NCBI GenBank assembly: GCA_022820725.1
Contig: JAJEFA010000017.1
Location: forward strand, 1-64,000
DNA length: 64,000 bases
Source: Candidatus Binatia bacterium
Lineage (GTDB): Bacteria; Desulfobacterota; Binatia; Bin18
Direction: 5' to 3'
The notes beneath the pieces were generated by a model that was not told the DNA's origin, did not search any database, and was given only the letters and a program-made list of their open reading frames with translations. Made by a program: the position numbers and the translations under genes. Shown here one piece after another: positions 51,785 to 61,721 of this stretch; positions within the stretch are counted from its first letter, which is position 1; every line of letters begins with the position of its first letter.

Positions 51785-53287
51785 ATGCCCGTGCGTATGC
51801 CCACTCCTCAGGATTTGCGCGACGCCGGTCGGCGTTTTGGTTTTGACGTGCATGACGAAGAGATTGACGGCTTCTCGCAGTATATCCGCGAGATGCTGCC
51901 GGCCTACCGCCGCCTTGACGAATTGGTTGCGCCCACCGTTCCGGTCAAGTATCCACGGCGGGATTTCGGGGCGCGGCCGGCGACCGAGGATAACCGGGAC
52001 AACGGCTGGGCGTGGCGGTGTTCCATCCCTGGGGCGCCCGACGGTCCGCTGGCCGGTAAAACGGTCGGGCTGAAGGATCATGTGCGCGTGGCGGGTATTC
52101 CCATGATGAACAGTTCCAGCGTCATGGAAGGCTATGTGCCGGCCGAAGACGCGACGATAGTCACCCGCCTGCTTGACGCCGGGGCCGAGATCATCGGCAA
52201 GGTGGTGAATGGCTCGCACTGTTTCGACGCAATCGGGCTCAGCATCTACCCCGGGCCGCAGCCGATCAATCCGGCCACGGGTCGTCACTGTGCCGGCGGG
52301 TCGTCAAACGGCATCGCGGTCGTGGTCGCCAACGGCGACGCGGATATCACCATGGGCGGCGACCAGGGCGGCTCGATTCGTATTCCGGCGGCCTGGTGCG
52401 GCATTGTGGGCCTCAAGCCGACCTTTGGTCTGATTCCGCATACCGGGCTGGCCGGTCTCGATCCGACGGTCGATCATACCGGGCCGATGACGAAGACGGT
52501 GCGCGACTGCGCCCTGGCCTTGCAGGCCGTGGCCGGTGCGGATGGCCTGGACCCGCGCCAGAAAGACGTCCAGGTCAAGGATTACACCGCCCACCTCGAA
52601 GAGGGTGTCGACGGTCTGCGGATAGGCGTTCTCACCCAGGGTTTCGGCCACACTCAATCCATGCCCGAGGTGGACGCGGCCGTGCGCGAGGCCGCGCGGG
52701 TGCTGGAGCGTGTCGGGGCGACGCTGGCTGATGTTTCGGTTCCGATGCACCCGGACGGCAACGCGATTCTGTGGCCGCTCATGATTCAGGGCGGGAACGA
52801 GACCAATAAGCAGGATGGCTGGGGACACGGCTGGTCGGGCCACTACGCCCTGGATCACGTCAACTTCATGCACCGGGCCGTAAAAGCGCGCGCAAACGAT
52901 CTGCCGCTGGGTCTGAAGCTCGTGCTGCTGCTCGGCGAATACACCTATCAGCGCTACGGGATGCACTACTATGCCAAGGCGCAGAACCTCACCCGTGCAC
53001 TGCGGGCCGCCTACGAGCGGGTCTTCGAGGACGTCGATGTGCTGCTCATGCCGACGATCCCGTTTACCGCCCCGCCCATGCCCGAAGAGGCACTCTCGCC
53101 GTATGAGTTTCTGTCGATTTTTGCCAACATGATCCATAATACCGGGTCGTTCAACGCGACCGGCCATCCGGCGCTCACTGTTCCCTGCGGCGAGCACGAG
53201 GGGCTGCCGGTCGGCCTGCAACTGGTCGGCCGGCACTTTGAAGACGACGTCCTGCTGCGGGCGGCGTATGCCTATGAGCAGAGTTGA
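51785..53287 (+). CDS. Amidase signature family protein
   Basis: A 500-residue amidase. The Ser-cisSer-Lys triad is visible: Lys in GKTVGLKDHV, cis-Ser in HCAGGSSNG and nucleophile Ser in GGDQGGSIRIPAAWCG. Full family length; hydrolyses carboxamides to acid and ammonia. ATG at 51785 follows AAAAGGAGGCTGCTT; a long reading from 51551 would translate the CRISPR repeats and is rejected. Converges with the Rieske oxygenase gene. The substrate is not predictable, but it adds to the amide-degrading set (D-aminoacylase, hydantoinase). Confidence 0.92.
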   Translation: MPVRMPTPQDLRDAGRRFGFDVHDEEIDGFSQYIREMLPAYRRLDELVAPTVPVKYPRRDFGARPATEDNRDNGWAWRCSIPGAPDGPLAGKTVGLKDHVRVAGIPMMNSSSVMEGYVPAEDATIVTRLLDAGAEIIGKVVNGSHCFDAIGLSIYPGPQPINPATGRHCAGGSSNGIAVVVANGDADITMGGDQGGSIRIPAAWCGIVGLKPTFGLIPHTGLAGLDPTVDHTGPMTKTVRDCALALQAVAGADGLDPRQKDVQVKDYTAHLEEGVDGLRIGVLTQGFGHTQSMPEVDAAVREAARVLERVGATLADVSVPMHPDGNAILWPLMIQGGNETNKQDGWGHGWSGHYALDHVNFMHRAVKARANDLPLGLKLVLLLGEYTYQRYGMHYYAKAQNLTRALRAAYERVFEDVDVLLMPTIPFTAPPMPEEALSPYEFLSIFANMIHNTGSFNATGHPALTVPCGEHEGLPVGLQLVGRHFEDDVLLRAAYAYEQS

Positions 53288-53302
53288 GGCCCCGGCAACG
53301 AA

Positions 53303-54475
53303 TCAGGTGGGTCCCGGCTGACCGACGAGTTCCCGGGCGAGCCAGCGGTAGAACTGGGCAATGGTCTGCTCGAACGGACTCAGCGGCCCACGTGCCGCCT
53401 TGCTCGAATGCATCGCCCTGGCGAGTTCGGTGGTCGCCAGCTTGTCCTGTTCGTTGACGCGTTCCATGACTCCGCGGCGCTGCTGGCCGATATCCGGGGC
53501 GACTTCGAGCAGGTCCGGCGACGCCAGATAGCCGCCCAGAATCCCGGTGCGCTCGGGTCCCTGCGGGTGGAAGCTCAACCAGTTGTTGCCGTTGGGCCGC
53601 ATCGCCATGGTAAACGCCGGCCAGACATAGACCAGATACCCGGTGGTGAGGTCTTCTTCGGTGAAGGTGTCCAGGCGTCCTCTGGGTGACATGGTGTGGC
53701 CACCGGATTTGAACGACTCGTTCATGCCGCAGCGCATATGGGTGAAAGATAAATCCGCGGGCGGCGGCGGGGTATACGAATTCTGGCCCGGCATATAGTC
53801 CTGCACCGTGTCGCTGTGCAGCCCCATGTGGTGGTAGTACTCCATCGAGTTCTCGGCAGAGAGCTTCCAGTTGCCGTCCCAGACGGATTCATAATGGAAA
53901 ATCTCGTGTTGCTCAGCCACGCGATAGTTGGCGATATAGCCTTCGAGCGTTCGCATTTGGGCGGCGAGCGGGGGTGCGTCTTCATTCAGGTTGACGAACA
54001 AGAAGCCGAACCATTCTTCGAGCCGGTAGCGCGGCAGGCTGCACTGCTCGCGGTCGAAGCGGCCCGCGCCTGCCATGTGCGGCGCGGACAGCAAGCGGCC
54101 GTCGGTCGCATATGTCCAGGCGTGGTAGGGGCAGACGAACCGGCGCGTGCTGCCCGAGTCCTGTACCAGCGGCATGAAACGGTGCCGGCAGATGTTTGAC
54201 AACGCCCGGATCTCGCCGTCGTCGCTACGCACGATGATGAGCATGTCGCCCAGAACATCGAAAGCGTAATAGTCGCCCGGATTGGGAATATATTCCGCCC
54301 GCCCGACACACATCCAGGCGTGCTTGAAAATTTTCTCGATCTCCAATGCGTACAGCGCGGACGACCGGTAGGCCGCGGGCGGCAAGCTGAGGCAGTCGGT
54401 GTCGTCGAGCGTGAGATACTCGCCGAGCACCGCGAGCAGTTGGGCCAGCGTCGGCTGGGGCGAGACCATACGCAT
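53303..54475 (-). CDS. Rieske non-heme iron oxygenase, alpha-subunit-like
   Basis: A 390-residue oxygenase. Rieske cluster ligands: C-x-H in SNICRHRFMP and C-x2-H in VCPYHAWTY; mononuclear iron site in NSMEYYHHMGLHSDT with histidines for the 2-His-1-carboxylate triad. Typical for aromatic-ring or N-/O-demethylating oxygenases; reductase and ferredoxin are not encoded nearby, so electron delivery must come from elsewhere. Start at 54475 (ATG, no clear ribosome site; ATG 54469 also possible); readings up to 54571 would overlap the upstream transporter gene. Fifty bases after that gene on the same strand. Confidence 0.9.
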   Translation of the reverse strand: MRMVSPQPTLAQLLAVLGEYLTLDDTDCLSLPPAAYRSSALYALEIEKIFKHAWMCVGRAEYIPNPGDYYAFDVLGDMLIIVRSDDGEIRALSNICRHRFMPLVQDSGSTRRFVCPYHAWTYATDGRLLSAPHMAGAGRFDREQCSLPRYRLEEWFGFLFVNLNEDAPPLAAQMRTLEGYIANYRVAEQHEIFHYESVWDGNWKLSAENSMEYYHHMGLHSDTVQDYMPGQNSYTPPPPADLSFTHMRCGMNESFKSGGHTMSPRGRLDTFTEEDLTTGYLVYVWPAFTMAMRPNGNNWLSFHPQGPERTGILGGYLASPDLLEVAPDIGQQRRGVMERVNEQDKLATTELARAMHSSKAARGPLSPFEQTIAQFYRWLARELVGQPGPT

Positions 54476-54524
54476 ATTCAAGCACGAAACCGGCCTCAGG
54501 AGAAGATCTTGTGGACGCGGCGTG

Positions 54525-56357
54525 TCACCGACTGCGTTGATAGAAAAACAGCAGCGCGGCCAGCACGGCAATAATGCTCAGCCCGGTTTGCAACTCGTCC
54601 GGCAGGCCAAGCCCGAGGCGGCTGAAGCCCAGACTGGCGGCCAGCGCAATGCCCACGCCGGTCAGGGCCTCGCCGGCAATGGCCCCCGAGGCCAGCAGCA
54701 CGCCGGGCTGAGAGGCCGCGGTTTCTGAGGACGAGGCTCTCTTGCGGTGCAGGAGAGCGGACAGCAGGCCGCCCAGAAAAATCGGAACGCTCAGCCCGAA
54801 CGGCAGATACATGCCGACCGCAACCGGCATGAGGTGGAGCCGGAAAGCCACACCCCGTCGGGCGAGCAGCCGGTCCACCCCAACCAGGACGAGACCAATC
54901 AGGGCTCCGGTCCCGACCAGATGCCACGGCAGCTGACCGTCACCGAAAAAACCGCGCGCCAGACTGGCAAACAGTTGCGCCTGGGGAGCGGCGAGTTCCT
55001 TACCGCCAATGCCGCCGGGCGTGTAATCATGGAGCAGTTGCAGGACGGGCGCCATAATCAGCGCGGCCACGGCCACGCCGCCGATCTGCATGATCTGCTG
55101 GCGGCGGGGCGAGGCGCCGACCAACTGGCCGGTCTTGAGATCGTTGCACACATCACCGGCTGTACAGGCCGTGCAGCACACCACCGCGGCCACACCCAGG
55201 ATGGCCAGCATGCCGGTCGTGCCCGTAAAGCCAAACAGGACGAGCATCAGCCCGGTAGCCAGTACGGTGGTGATGGTCATACCCGAGACCGGGCTGTTGG
55301 AGTTGCCAACCAGACCCACGATATAACTGGCCACCGCGGTAAAAAAGAGCGCCATGATGAACATGATCGCGGTGGCCGTCAGGGTCACATCCAGCCGCCC
55401 GGTAAACAGAAAGTACACACTGCCGGTGAGGACCAGGCAGCCCAGCGTCAGGGCGCTGATCCAGGCGAGCGGCATATCCTGAGACACGTCCTGAGCCTCT
55501 GTCCGGGCAGCCGGCAGCAGCGCCCGGACGGCTTCACCCAAGCCGCTCCACACCTGCCCAATGGTCACCACGCCACCTACGACCATGGCGCCGACCCCGA
55601 TATAGCGCACCTGCTGTGACCACACCGCGTAGGCGCGTTCAACCGGATTTTCGGGACTGGAGACGTCCGCACTCAAAATGGGCAGGGTCAGCAGCCAACC
55701 CAGCCCGCCTCCCAGAAAGACGAGGGCCGCGATATTCAGCCGGACGATCATGCCCACACCCAAGAGGGCGACGGACAGATCGCTACCCAGATAGACCACG
55801 CTCTTGCCCACCAGCCAGGCCCCTTCGAGCGTCCCCTTGAGTACGCCGACAAAACTCACCAGCGCCTTGAACACAAAGCCAAACAGGGCTCCCTGGACAA
55901 CCTGGCGGGCGTCCTGGTCGCCGGCCCGTTGACCGGTTTGCAGTACCGCGGCACACGCCACGCCCTCGGGAAAGGGCAGGGTGTCGGCGCTGACAAACAC
56001 CCGGCGCATCGGAATCATGAGTGCAATACCCAACAGGCCGCCGGCCAGGGCAACCAGCGTGGTCAAGACCATATCGAACTCGTGCCATACGCCGACCAGG
56101 ACCAGGGCCGGCATGGTAAAAATAATACCGGCGGCCAGAGACTCGCCCGCGGACGCCGCAGTCTGAGCCTGGTTGGCTTCCAGCACCGACTGTCTGCCCA
56201 GCAGGACGCGCAAGAGCAGCAGGGAGACCACCGCAGCCGGAATGGAGGCCGACACCGTCATGCCGACCTTGAGGCCCAGATAGACGTTTGCCGCGCCCAT
56301 GACCACGGCCAGGGCCAGCCCTACAGAGATGGAGTAGATCGTCAGTTCCTGCCGCAT
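54525..56357 (-). CDS. OPT-family oligopeptide transporter
   Basis: A 610-residue protein with about 15 membrane helices. Family marks: GAANVYLGLKVGMTVSASIPA at the start, LPFPEGVACAAVLQTGQ, and TACTAGDVCNDLKTGQLVGASP in the second half. OPT proteins import peptides or modified peptides and metal chelates by proton symport. ATG at 56357. The Rieske gene starts 50 bases downstream on the same strand and may be cotranscribed. Divergent from hydantoinase A, with a 309-base gap. Confidence 0.92.
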   Translation of the reverse strand: MRQELTIYSISVGLALAVVMGAANVYLGLKVGMTVSASIPAAVVSLLLLRVLLGRQSVLEANQAQTAASAGESLAAGIIFTMPALVLVGVWHEFDMVLTTLVALAGGLLGIALMIPMRRVFVSADTLPFPEGVACAAVLQTGQRAGDQDARQVVQGALFGFVFKALVSFVGVLKGTLEGAWLVGKSVVYLGSDLSVALLGVGMIVRLNIAALVFLGGGLGWLLTLPILSADVSSPENPVERAYAVWSQQVRYIGVGAMVVGGVVTIGQVWSGLGEAVRALLPAARTEAQDVSQDMPLAWISALTLGCLVLTGSVYFLFTGRLDVTLTATAIMFIMALFFTAVASYIVGLVGNSNSPVSGMTITTVLATGLMLVLFGFTGTTGMLAILGVAAVVCCTACTAGDVCNDLKTGQLVGASPRRQQIMQIGGVAVAALIMAPVLQLLHDYTPGGIGGKELAAPQAQLFASLARGFFGDGQLPWHLVGTGALIGLVLVGVDRLLARRGVAFRLHLMPVAVGMYLPFGLSVPIFLGGLLSALLHRKRASSSETAASQPGVLLASGAIAGEALTGVGIALAASLGFSRLGLGLPDELQTGLSIIAVLAALLFFYQRSR

Positions 56358-56470
56358 GGGCTGTTACTTAGCCTGTTCCGGGCTGCCTCGAAAGACTGGC
56401 CGTGTTCTGCTCCCTCGCCCCTGACGTGTGCTGCCTGTTGTTTCGCGGGTCCTCGTCGGGGTGGTGCTCC

Positions 56471-56522
56471 AGGAGTGCGGGCTTCCAGCCCGCAAGGCGG
56501 CCAGGATGGCCGCCCTCCCAGG
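56471..56522. repeat. Double-hairpin intergenic repeat, copy 2
   Basis: Same unit as 42019-42070: hairpins GCGGGC-TTCCA-GCCCGC and GGCGGCC-AGGAT-GGCCGCC in tandem; one base between them differs. It lies in the 309-base gap between the divergent OPT and hydantoinase A genes, which otherwise shows no gene. Confidence 0.85.
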
Positions 56523-56666
56523 AAGAAAGGGGAAGCTACCGGGCCGGGGCGGTCCTCTTGCCTCACCCGTTTGAAAGAAGAGAGATGTGGCGAGGGGGAA
56601 TATCCCCACTGAGACACGCTGCCTGCCCAATGTCTTGCCAGCGAGTGGGAAAGATTTTACAAGCGT

Positions 56667-58739
56667 ATGATGTCCTACCGTCTTGGTGTAGACGTGGGCG
56701 GTACCTTTACCGACTGCCTGCTGATTGACGAGGAACGTGGCAGTGCCGTTACGGCCAAGGTGCCGTCAACACCGGCTGACCCGTCTCTGGGTGTGCTCAA
56801 CGGGATCGCCCTGGTCTGCGAGCGGGCCGGGGCGGACGCTCGCAATATCGCCCACGTGCTGCACGGCACCACCGTTGCGACCAATGCGATCTTGACCGGC
56901 AGCGGTGCCCGGGTCGGCCTGGTGACAACCCAGGGTTACCGCCAGGTGTTACAGATCGCGCGCTCCTTTGTGCCCGGCGCGCTGAGTGGCTGGGTGCTGT
57001 ACAACAAAAGCGAACCCCTGGCCGCGCTGGAATGTACGGTCGAGGTGTCCGAACGCATCAGTGCCACGGGCGAGATCGTGGACCCTCTGGACGAAGTCCA
57101 GGCCCGCCAGGCCCTGCGCAGCCTGCGCGCCCGGCAGATCGAATCCCTGACCATCTCTCTCATCAATGCCTATGCCAACGGCACGCACGAACAACGCCTG
57201 CGTATCCTGGCGGCGGAAGAACTGCCCGGTCTGCCGGTTTCCCTGTCGTCCGAGGTCATTCCGGAAATGCAGGAGTATGAGCGAACCATTACTACGGTGG
57301 CGAATTCTTACGTCCGGCCCGTGGTGGAAACCTATGTGCGCAACATCAAGACCGAACTGGCCAAGACCATGCGGGAGCCCAAGCTCCACATCCTGCGCTC
57401 GGATGGCGGGCTGGCCTCGGCCCAGGCTGCCGGCCATTACCCGGTGAATTTGCTGATGAGCGGACCCGCGGGCGGGGTCTCGGGAGCCATTTGGGTAGCC
57501 GGTCAGGCCGGATATCAGAACCTGTTGACGTTTGATATGGGCGGCACCTCGACTGACGTGGCCCTGGTTCAAGACGGCAAGGCCCAGCTCCGGCGTGAGA
57601 CCACGGTCGGAGATGTGACGGTCCGGGCGTCCTCGGTTGATGTGCGCTCGGTAGGGGCGGGCGGTGGCTCGATTGCCCACGTGCCGGAACTCACCGCCGC
57701 GTTGCGGGTCGGTCCGCACAGTGCCGGCGCCGACCCCGGCCCGGCCTGCTACGGCCAGGGTGGTCATGAGCCCACCGTAACGGATGCCAACCTCGTGCTT
57801 GGCTATCTGCCGGCAACAACCCGGCTGGGCGGAGAAATGGTTCTTGATCTCGCTGCGGCCGAACAGGCTGTCGGTACGGTCGCGCGCGGTATGGGCATGT
57901 CGGTCAAACAGGCCGCGGCCGGCATTATTGATATTGTGAATGAAAAAATGTTCAGCGCCCTGCGGCTGATCTCGGTCCAGCAGGGTATTGATCCGCGCGA
58001 CTATGCGCTGACCGCCTTTGGCGGGGCAGGCCCTTTGCACGCCAACGCCCTGGCCAGGCTGCTCGGTGCCTGGCCGGTGATCATTCCCAGAGGGCCGGGC
58101 GTGCTGTGCGCCTATGGGGACGCCACAACGCGGCTGCGGAACGAAACCTCCCGCACCCTGCTGCGCCCGTTCTCGCAGCTTGAGACGGTCGACGTGATTA
58201 CGGTATGCGACGAACTCGCCCTGGCCGCAGCCCGTGCCCTTGACGCCGAAAACGTGCCGCGTGCAGACCAGACGACCAGCTTTGAGGTTGATGTCCGCTA
58301 CCACGGCCAGGGGACGCTGCTCACCCTGGAGTTGGGACGGCAGGAGTTGCGGCACGGGGGTTTGGCAGCAGTTGGGGAACGGTTTGACCGCCTGCACGAG
58401 CAGTTGTACACCTTTGCGCTCGACTCCGACCGCGAACTGGTCAATATCCGGGCCGTTGTGCAGGGCACGGCCACCACGGTGACGCCCTATCGCGCCGAGC
58501 CGGGAGACGGCAATCCGGCCCGCGCGGCAATGGGGGAACAGCCGGTGTTTCTCAACAATACGGACCGGCCGGCCGTGGTCTACGACCGGGCACGGTTATG
58601 TGCCCAGGACGTCATCCGCGGTCCGGCCATTGTCATGGAGATGGATTCGACCAGCTTGATTCTGTCCGACCATATCGGTCGGGTTGATGCGTATGGCAAT
58701 ATCCTGATCACCCCGGAGGTCCGAACGCCGGGGGGATAA
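56667..58739 (+). CDS. Hydantoinase/oxoprolinase subunit A (HyuA-like)
   Basis: A 690-residue ATP-dependent ring-opening subunit. Seen: YRLGVDVGGTFTDCLLI, HGTTVATNAILTGSGARVGLVTTQG, SLSSEVIPEMQEYERTITTVANSYV, LTFDMGGTSTDVAL, GPHSAGADPGPACYG. With subunit B it hydrolyses hydantoins, 5-oxoproline or related lactams. Starts ATGATG at 56667 with a weak ribosome site. The B subunit starts 22 bases downstream. Which ring substrate is used cannot be told from sequence. Confidence 0.93.
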   Translation: MMSYRLGVDVGGTFTDCLLIDEERGSAVTAKVPSTPADPSLGVLNGIALVCERAGADARNIAHVLHGTTVATNAILTGSGARVGLVTTQGYRQVLQIARSFVPGALSGWVLYNKSEPLAALECTVEVSERISATGEIVDPLDEVQARQALRSLRARQIESLTISLINAYANGTHEQRLRILAAEELPGLPVSLSSEVIPEMQEYERTITTVANSYVRPVVETYVRNIKTELAKTMREPKLHILRSDGGLASAQAAGHYPVNLLMSGPAGGVSGAIWVAGQAGYQNLLTFDMGGTSTDVALVQDGKAQLRRETTVGDVTVRASSVDVRSVGAGGGSIAHVPELTAALRVGPHSAGADPGPACYGQGGHEPTVTDANLVLGYLPATTRLGGEMVLDLAAAEQAVGTVARGMGMSVKQAAAGIIDIVNEKMFSALRLISVQQGIDPRDYALTAFGGAGPLHANALARLLGAWPVIIPRGPGVLCAYGDATTRLRNETSRTLLRPFSQLETVDVITVCDELALAAARALDAENVPRADQTTSFEVDVRYHGQGTLLTLELGRQELRHGGLAAVGERFDRLHEQLYTFALDSDRELVNIRAVVQGTATTVTPYRAEPGDGNPARAAMGEQPVFLNNTDRPAVVYDRARLCAQDVIRGPAIVMEMDSTSLILSDHIGRVDAYGNILITPEVRTPGG

Positions 58740-58761
58740 GCCAAGAGAAGGAGTAGAGACG

Positions 58762-60753
58762 ATGCCGGCCACGATTATTGAGACCAATCCGCAAGCGCAT
58801 ACCCCTCTCCCGCGCGTTCCGGTCGATCCGATTACGCTCGACCTGATTGAAAACGGCCTGGTGGCCGCGCGGGAACAAATGGACGCCCTGCTGTTTCGGA
58901 CCGCCATGTCGCCCATCATCCGCGACCAGCGCGACGGCTTTCCGGTCATTACCAGCCGGGACGGCAAACTGCTGGCCGGACAGTTCGGCTCGCCCGTACA
59001 CGGCTTTACCGAGCGGTATGACGGCACGATTGAGGAGGGCGATATCTTCCTGACCTCGGACCCCTATGAGTGTGACGGCGCCATCAGCCATGCCAACGAC
59101 TGGCTGGTGTGCATGCCCGTATTCAAGAATGGCCGGCTGATCAACTGGTCCGCCATGTTCGGGCATATGGCCGATATTGGCGGTAAGGTGCCGGGCAGCA
59201 TCCCGACCGATTCCGAACAGATCTTTGAGGAGGGGATCTGTATCCCACCGGTCAAAATTTTCAGCAAAGGCGTACTCCAGGAAGAAATCCTGCGCGTCAT
59301 CCTGCATAACTGTCGTATTCCCGAGTGGAATCGGGGTGATTTTCATTCCATTGTGGCGGCCTGTCGGATGGCCGCCAGCCGCTGTGTTGAAATGGCCGAG
59401 CGGTTTGGCGAAGCGGTCTATGTCTCCGCCCTGCACGATCTCCTCGACCGCAACCGGCGCGCCATGCAGAAGCTCATCAGCGAGACCATCACCGAAGAGA
59501 AGCGCTACTTCGAGGACTATATCTGCGATGACGGCATGGGCATGGGGCCGTACAAGATTGCCTGCAGCCTGTGGCGGGAGGGTGAACGGATCGTTTTTGA
59601 CTTCGGCGATACCGACCCGCAGTCGGTCGGCGCGATCAACTTTCTCCTGAGCGAGCAGATGTTCCGGATGTTCTGCGGCCAGTTCATGATCAATTTTTTC
59701 GATCCCCAGATTCTCCTTAACGACGGGTTTTTTGACCTGGTCGATGTCCGTATTCCCGAAGGCTGTTTACTCAAGCCGCTCAAGCCCGCGGCCCTGTCGA
59801 GTCGCACCCACGCCCTGGCCCGCATCTTTGACGTGCTGAGCGGCCTGTTGGGCCAGTCCAACCCCGACTATATGTGCGCGGCCGGCTTCTCGGACAGCCC
59901 GCATCTGATGTATTCGGGCTACGACCAGGACGGGGACTGGTTCCTGCTCTTCCAGATCGGCTTTGGCGGTATTCCCGGCAAGCCGGGCGGCGACGGGCCG
60001 GACGGTCACTCCTTATGGCCGAAGTTCATGAACGTCCCGAATGAGTTTATCGAGAGCTATTTCCCGGTGCGGATTGAGTGTTATGAGACCATACCCGACA
60101 GCGGTGGTCCGGGCCTGCATCGGGGCGGCAACGCCATGAATGTGGGCTACCGCTTCCTGGCCCCCGGTGTGGTTTCCATACACGACGACCGCTGGCTGAC
60201 CTATCCCTGGGGGGTGCGGGGCGGCCTGCCGGGCGGTCGGAGCACGAAAATCATAGAACGGACGGATGGCCGGCGTGAGCTGCTGCCGTCCAAATGTGAC
60301 CGGGTGCGGGTCGAGGTCGGGGACAAGCTGCTGTTCAAGACCTGGGGCGGTGGTGGCTGGGGCAATCCGCTGGAGCGGCCAGCCCACAAAGTCGCGGCTG
60401 ATGTGGACCGAGGATTGGTGACGCGGGAAGGGGCCAAGCGCTACGGCGTGGTCCTGCGGGACGACCTGAGTGTGGATGAGCCCGCCACAACCGCGCTGCG
60501 GGTCGAGCTGGCGCGGCAACGCGGTCCAGCACAGCTGTTCGATTTCGGTAGCAGTATTACCGAGCTGAAAGCGCGCTGCAAACAAGAGACCGGCTTCGAC
60601 CCCCCTCAGCCGCCGACCTTTGCCGCCTGGGTCCGGGCGCGGCAAGGACAAACACAGGCGGTGGGCCGTCCCAACGGAAGACAACCTGTGTCCACATCAA
60701 CGGAAACGGAATATACCGGTGAGATTCCTTTGTCGGAGCCGCGCGCGAAGTAG
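58762..60753 (+). CDS. Hydantoinase/oxoprolinase subunit B (HyuB-like)
   Basis: A 663-residue partner subunit: VDPITLDLIENGLVAAREQM at the start, DQRDGFPVITSRDGKLL, DPYECDGAISHANDWL (metal-binding region), and PDSGGPGLHRGGNAM, WGGGGWGNPLERP near the C-terminus. The C-terminal 100 residues are longer and more polar than in compact homologues. GAAGGAGTAGAGACG precedes ATG 58762. Cotranscribed with subunit A. Confidence 0.93.
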   Translation: MPATIIETNPQAHTPLPRVPVDPITLDLIENGLVAAREQMDALLFRTAMSPIIRDQRDGFPVITSRDGKLLAGQFGSPVHGFTERYDGTIEEGDIFLTSDPYECDGAISHANDWLVCMPVFKNGRLINWSAMFGHMADIGGKVPGSIPTDSEQIFEEGICIPPVKIFSKGVLQEEILRVILHNCRIPEWNRGDFHSIVAACRMAASRCVEMAERFGEAVYVSALHDLLDRNRRAMQKLISETITEEKRYFEDYICDDGMGMGPYKIACSLWREGERIVFDFGDTDPQSVGAINFLLSEQMFRMFCGQFMINFFDPQILLNDGFFDLVDVRIPEGCLLKPLKPAALSSRTHALARIFDVLSGLLGQSNPDYMCAAGFSDSPHLMYSGYDQDGDWFLLFQIGFGGIPGKPGGDGPDGHSLWPKFMNVPNEFIESYFPVRIECYETIPDSGGPGLHRGGNAMNVGYRFLAPGVVSIHDDRWLTYPWGVRGGLPGGRSTKIIERTDGRRELLPSKCDRVRVEVGDKLLFKTWGGGGWGNPLERPAHKVAADVDRGLVTREGAKRYGVVLRDDLSVDEPATTALRVELARQRGPAQLFDFGSSITELKARCKQETGFDPPQPPTFAAWVRARQGQTQAVGRPNGRQPVSTSTETEYTGEIPLSEPRAK

Positions 60754-60831
60754 CGAGAGTTTCCGGATTTCTGGACCCTTATGGAAGGGTGTCGATTACA
60801 GGAGATAATATCGGGGAAAGGGGTCAAGACA

Positions 60832-61095
60832 ATGGCAACAACAACAGTCGAAATACCCGATGAGCGCATGCCGGACCTGGAGGCATATAAGGATAAGTTG
60901 GGGGAATTGCTCTTACTCGGACTGTCACAGATGAAAATCCAGGAAGCGCTCATGCTGTATCAGCGCGGGCTTGTCTCATTTGGACGAGCGGCAGAGCTTG
61001 CGGGCTTGTCCCAACACGAGATGCAACAACAAACCCAGGCGTTTGGCGTGTCTCCACGCTGGACAGAAAAGATGGTGGAAGAAGAACTCGGGTGA
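60832..61095 (+). CDS. UPF0175 family protein (antitoxin-like)
   Basis: An 87-residue helical protein of the UPF0175 family: LLLLGLSQMKIQEALMLYQRGLVSFGRAAELAGLSQHEM contains the helix-turn-helix-like centre (broken here into segments LYQRGLVSFGRAAELAG and SQHEMQQQTQ). Members are commonly encoded before a DUF3368 PIN-domain toxin. ATG at 60832 has an AAAGGGG site. Its stop overlaps a GTG that opens a frame resembling the first residues of such a toxin, which breaks off at once. Confidence 0.8.
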   Translation: MATTTVEIPDERMPDLEAYKDKLGELLLLGLSQMKIQEALMLYQRGLVSFGRAAELAGLSQHEMQQQTQAFGVSPRWTEKMVEEELG

Positions 61096-61175
61096 AGGTC
61101 GTTACGAACTCCGCTAGAGATATCAATGATATTTGGATTGCCCCAGGGCTCTGTCAGTCCCGTAGGTCGGCTTAG
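61092..61175 (+). pseudogene. Remnant of a PIN-domain (DUF3368-like) toxin gene
   Basis: GTG at 61092 overlaps the antitoxin stop (GTGA), the normal arrangement for UPF0175-DUF3368 pairs. The frame begins MKVVTNS, resembling the VV-S/T-N-S/T start of that PIN group with its first acidic/Asn site, but then diverges and stops after 27 codons inside the REP hairpin at 61162-61192. No further toxin sequence is found beyond the transposase. Based on seven residues plus context. Confidence 0.4.
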
Positions 61176-61192
61176 CGAAGCGTAAGCCGACA
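61162..61192. repeat. REP-type hairpin, left flank of the RAYT gene
   Basis: GTAGGTCGGCTTAGCGAAGC continued to 61192; stem GTCGGCTTA / TAAGCCGAC (61166-61174, 61183-61191), with the conserved GTAGG head outside the stem. Lies just after the stop of the RAYT gene. Confidence 0.8.
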
Positions 61193-61197
61193 CCCCC

Positions 61198-61713
61198 CTA
61201 TTCGCGTCCAACCTCTCCGTCCCATCCCGGCTCTGTACTCCCCCAGTCTTCCTCATACAGTCCGTCTCGCACATGCTGCCGAAAACTGGAATACGGCCAC
61301 GCCACCGGCTTGCGAACGTAGCCGTGTTTCACCGGATTGTAGTGAATATACTCCACATGCTGGCGATAGTCTTGGTCATCCCGGATGAGATGTTCCCAAT
61401 ACCGCGCTTGCCAGAGCGTCCGCATGATGGGGCGAGGGGAACCGATCCTAGAGCGTTGAGTGACCCAGGTTTTAATCAGCCGCCACCGCGTCGGATAGTC
61501 CGCATCCGCCGCCGGTAGGGTCCACAGACAATGTAGATGATCCGGGAGGACGACCATAGCATTGACGGTAAAGGGCCGTTTTTTGGCGACGTGCCGAAAC
61601 GCTTGGTGCAGGAGGTCACGGGCCAAAGCGCTGCGAAACACGGGGCGTCGGTGGGCGGTGACAACGGTGAAAAAGTAGGTTGCCCCAGGGATAAAAGCGC
61701 GGCGGTAGTGCAT
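61198..61713 (-). mobile_element. REP-associated tyrosine transposase (RAYT, IS200-like)
   Basis: A 171-residue Y1-type transposase. HUH motif in VVLPDHLHCLWTLP and catalytic Tyr in HVEYIHYNPVKHGYV, followed by the usual WPYSSFRQHV. Complete and apparently intact. REP hairpins with the same GTAGG/CCTAC head flank it on both sides in inverted orientation (61162-61192 and 61722-61753). RAYTs are single-copy, domesticated-looking transposases that spread REP sequences. It adjoins the broken toxin reading frame. ATG at 61713, no clear ribosome site. Confidence 0.92.
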
Positions 61714-61721
61714 AGCAGGGA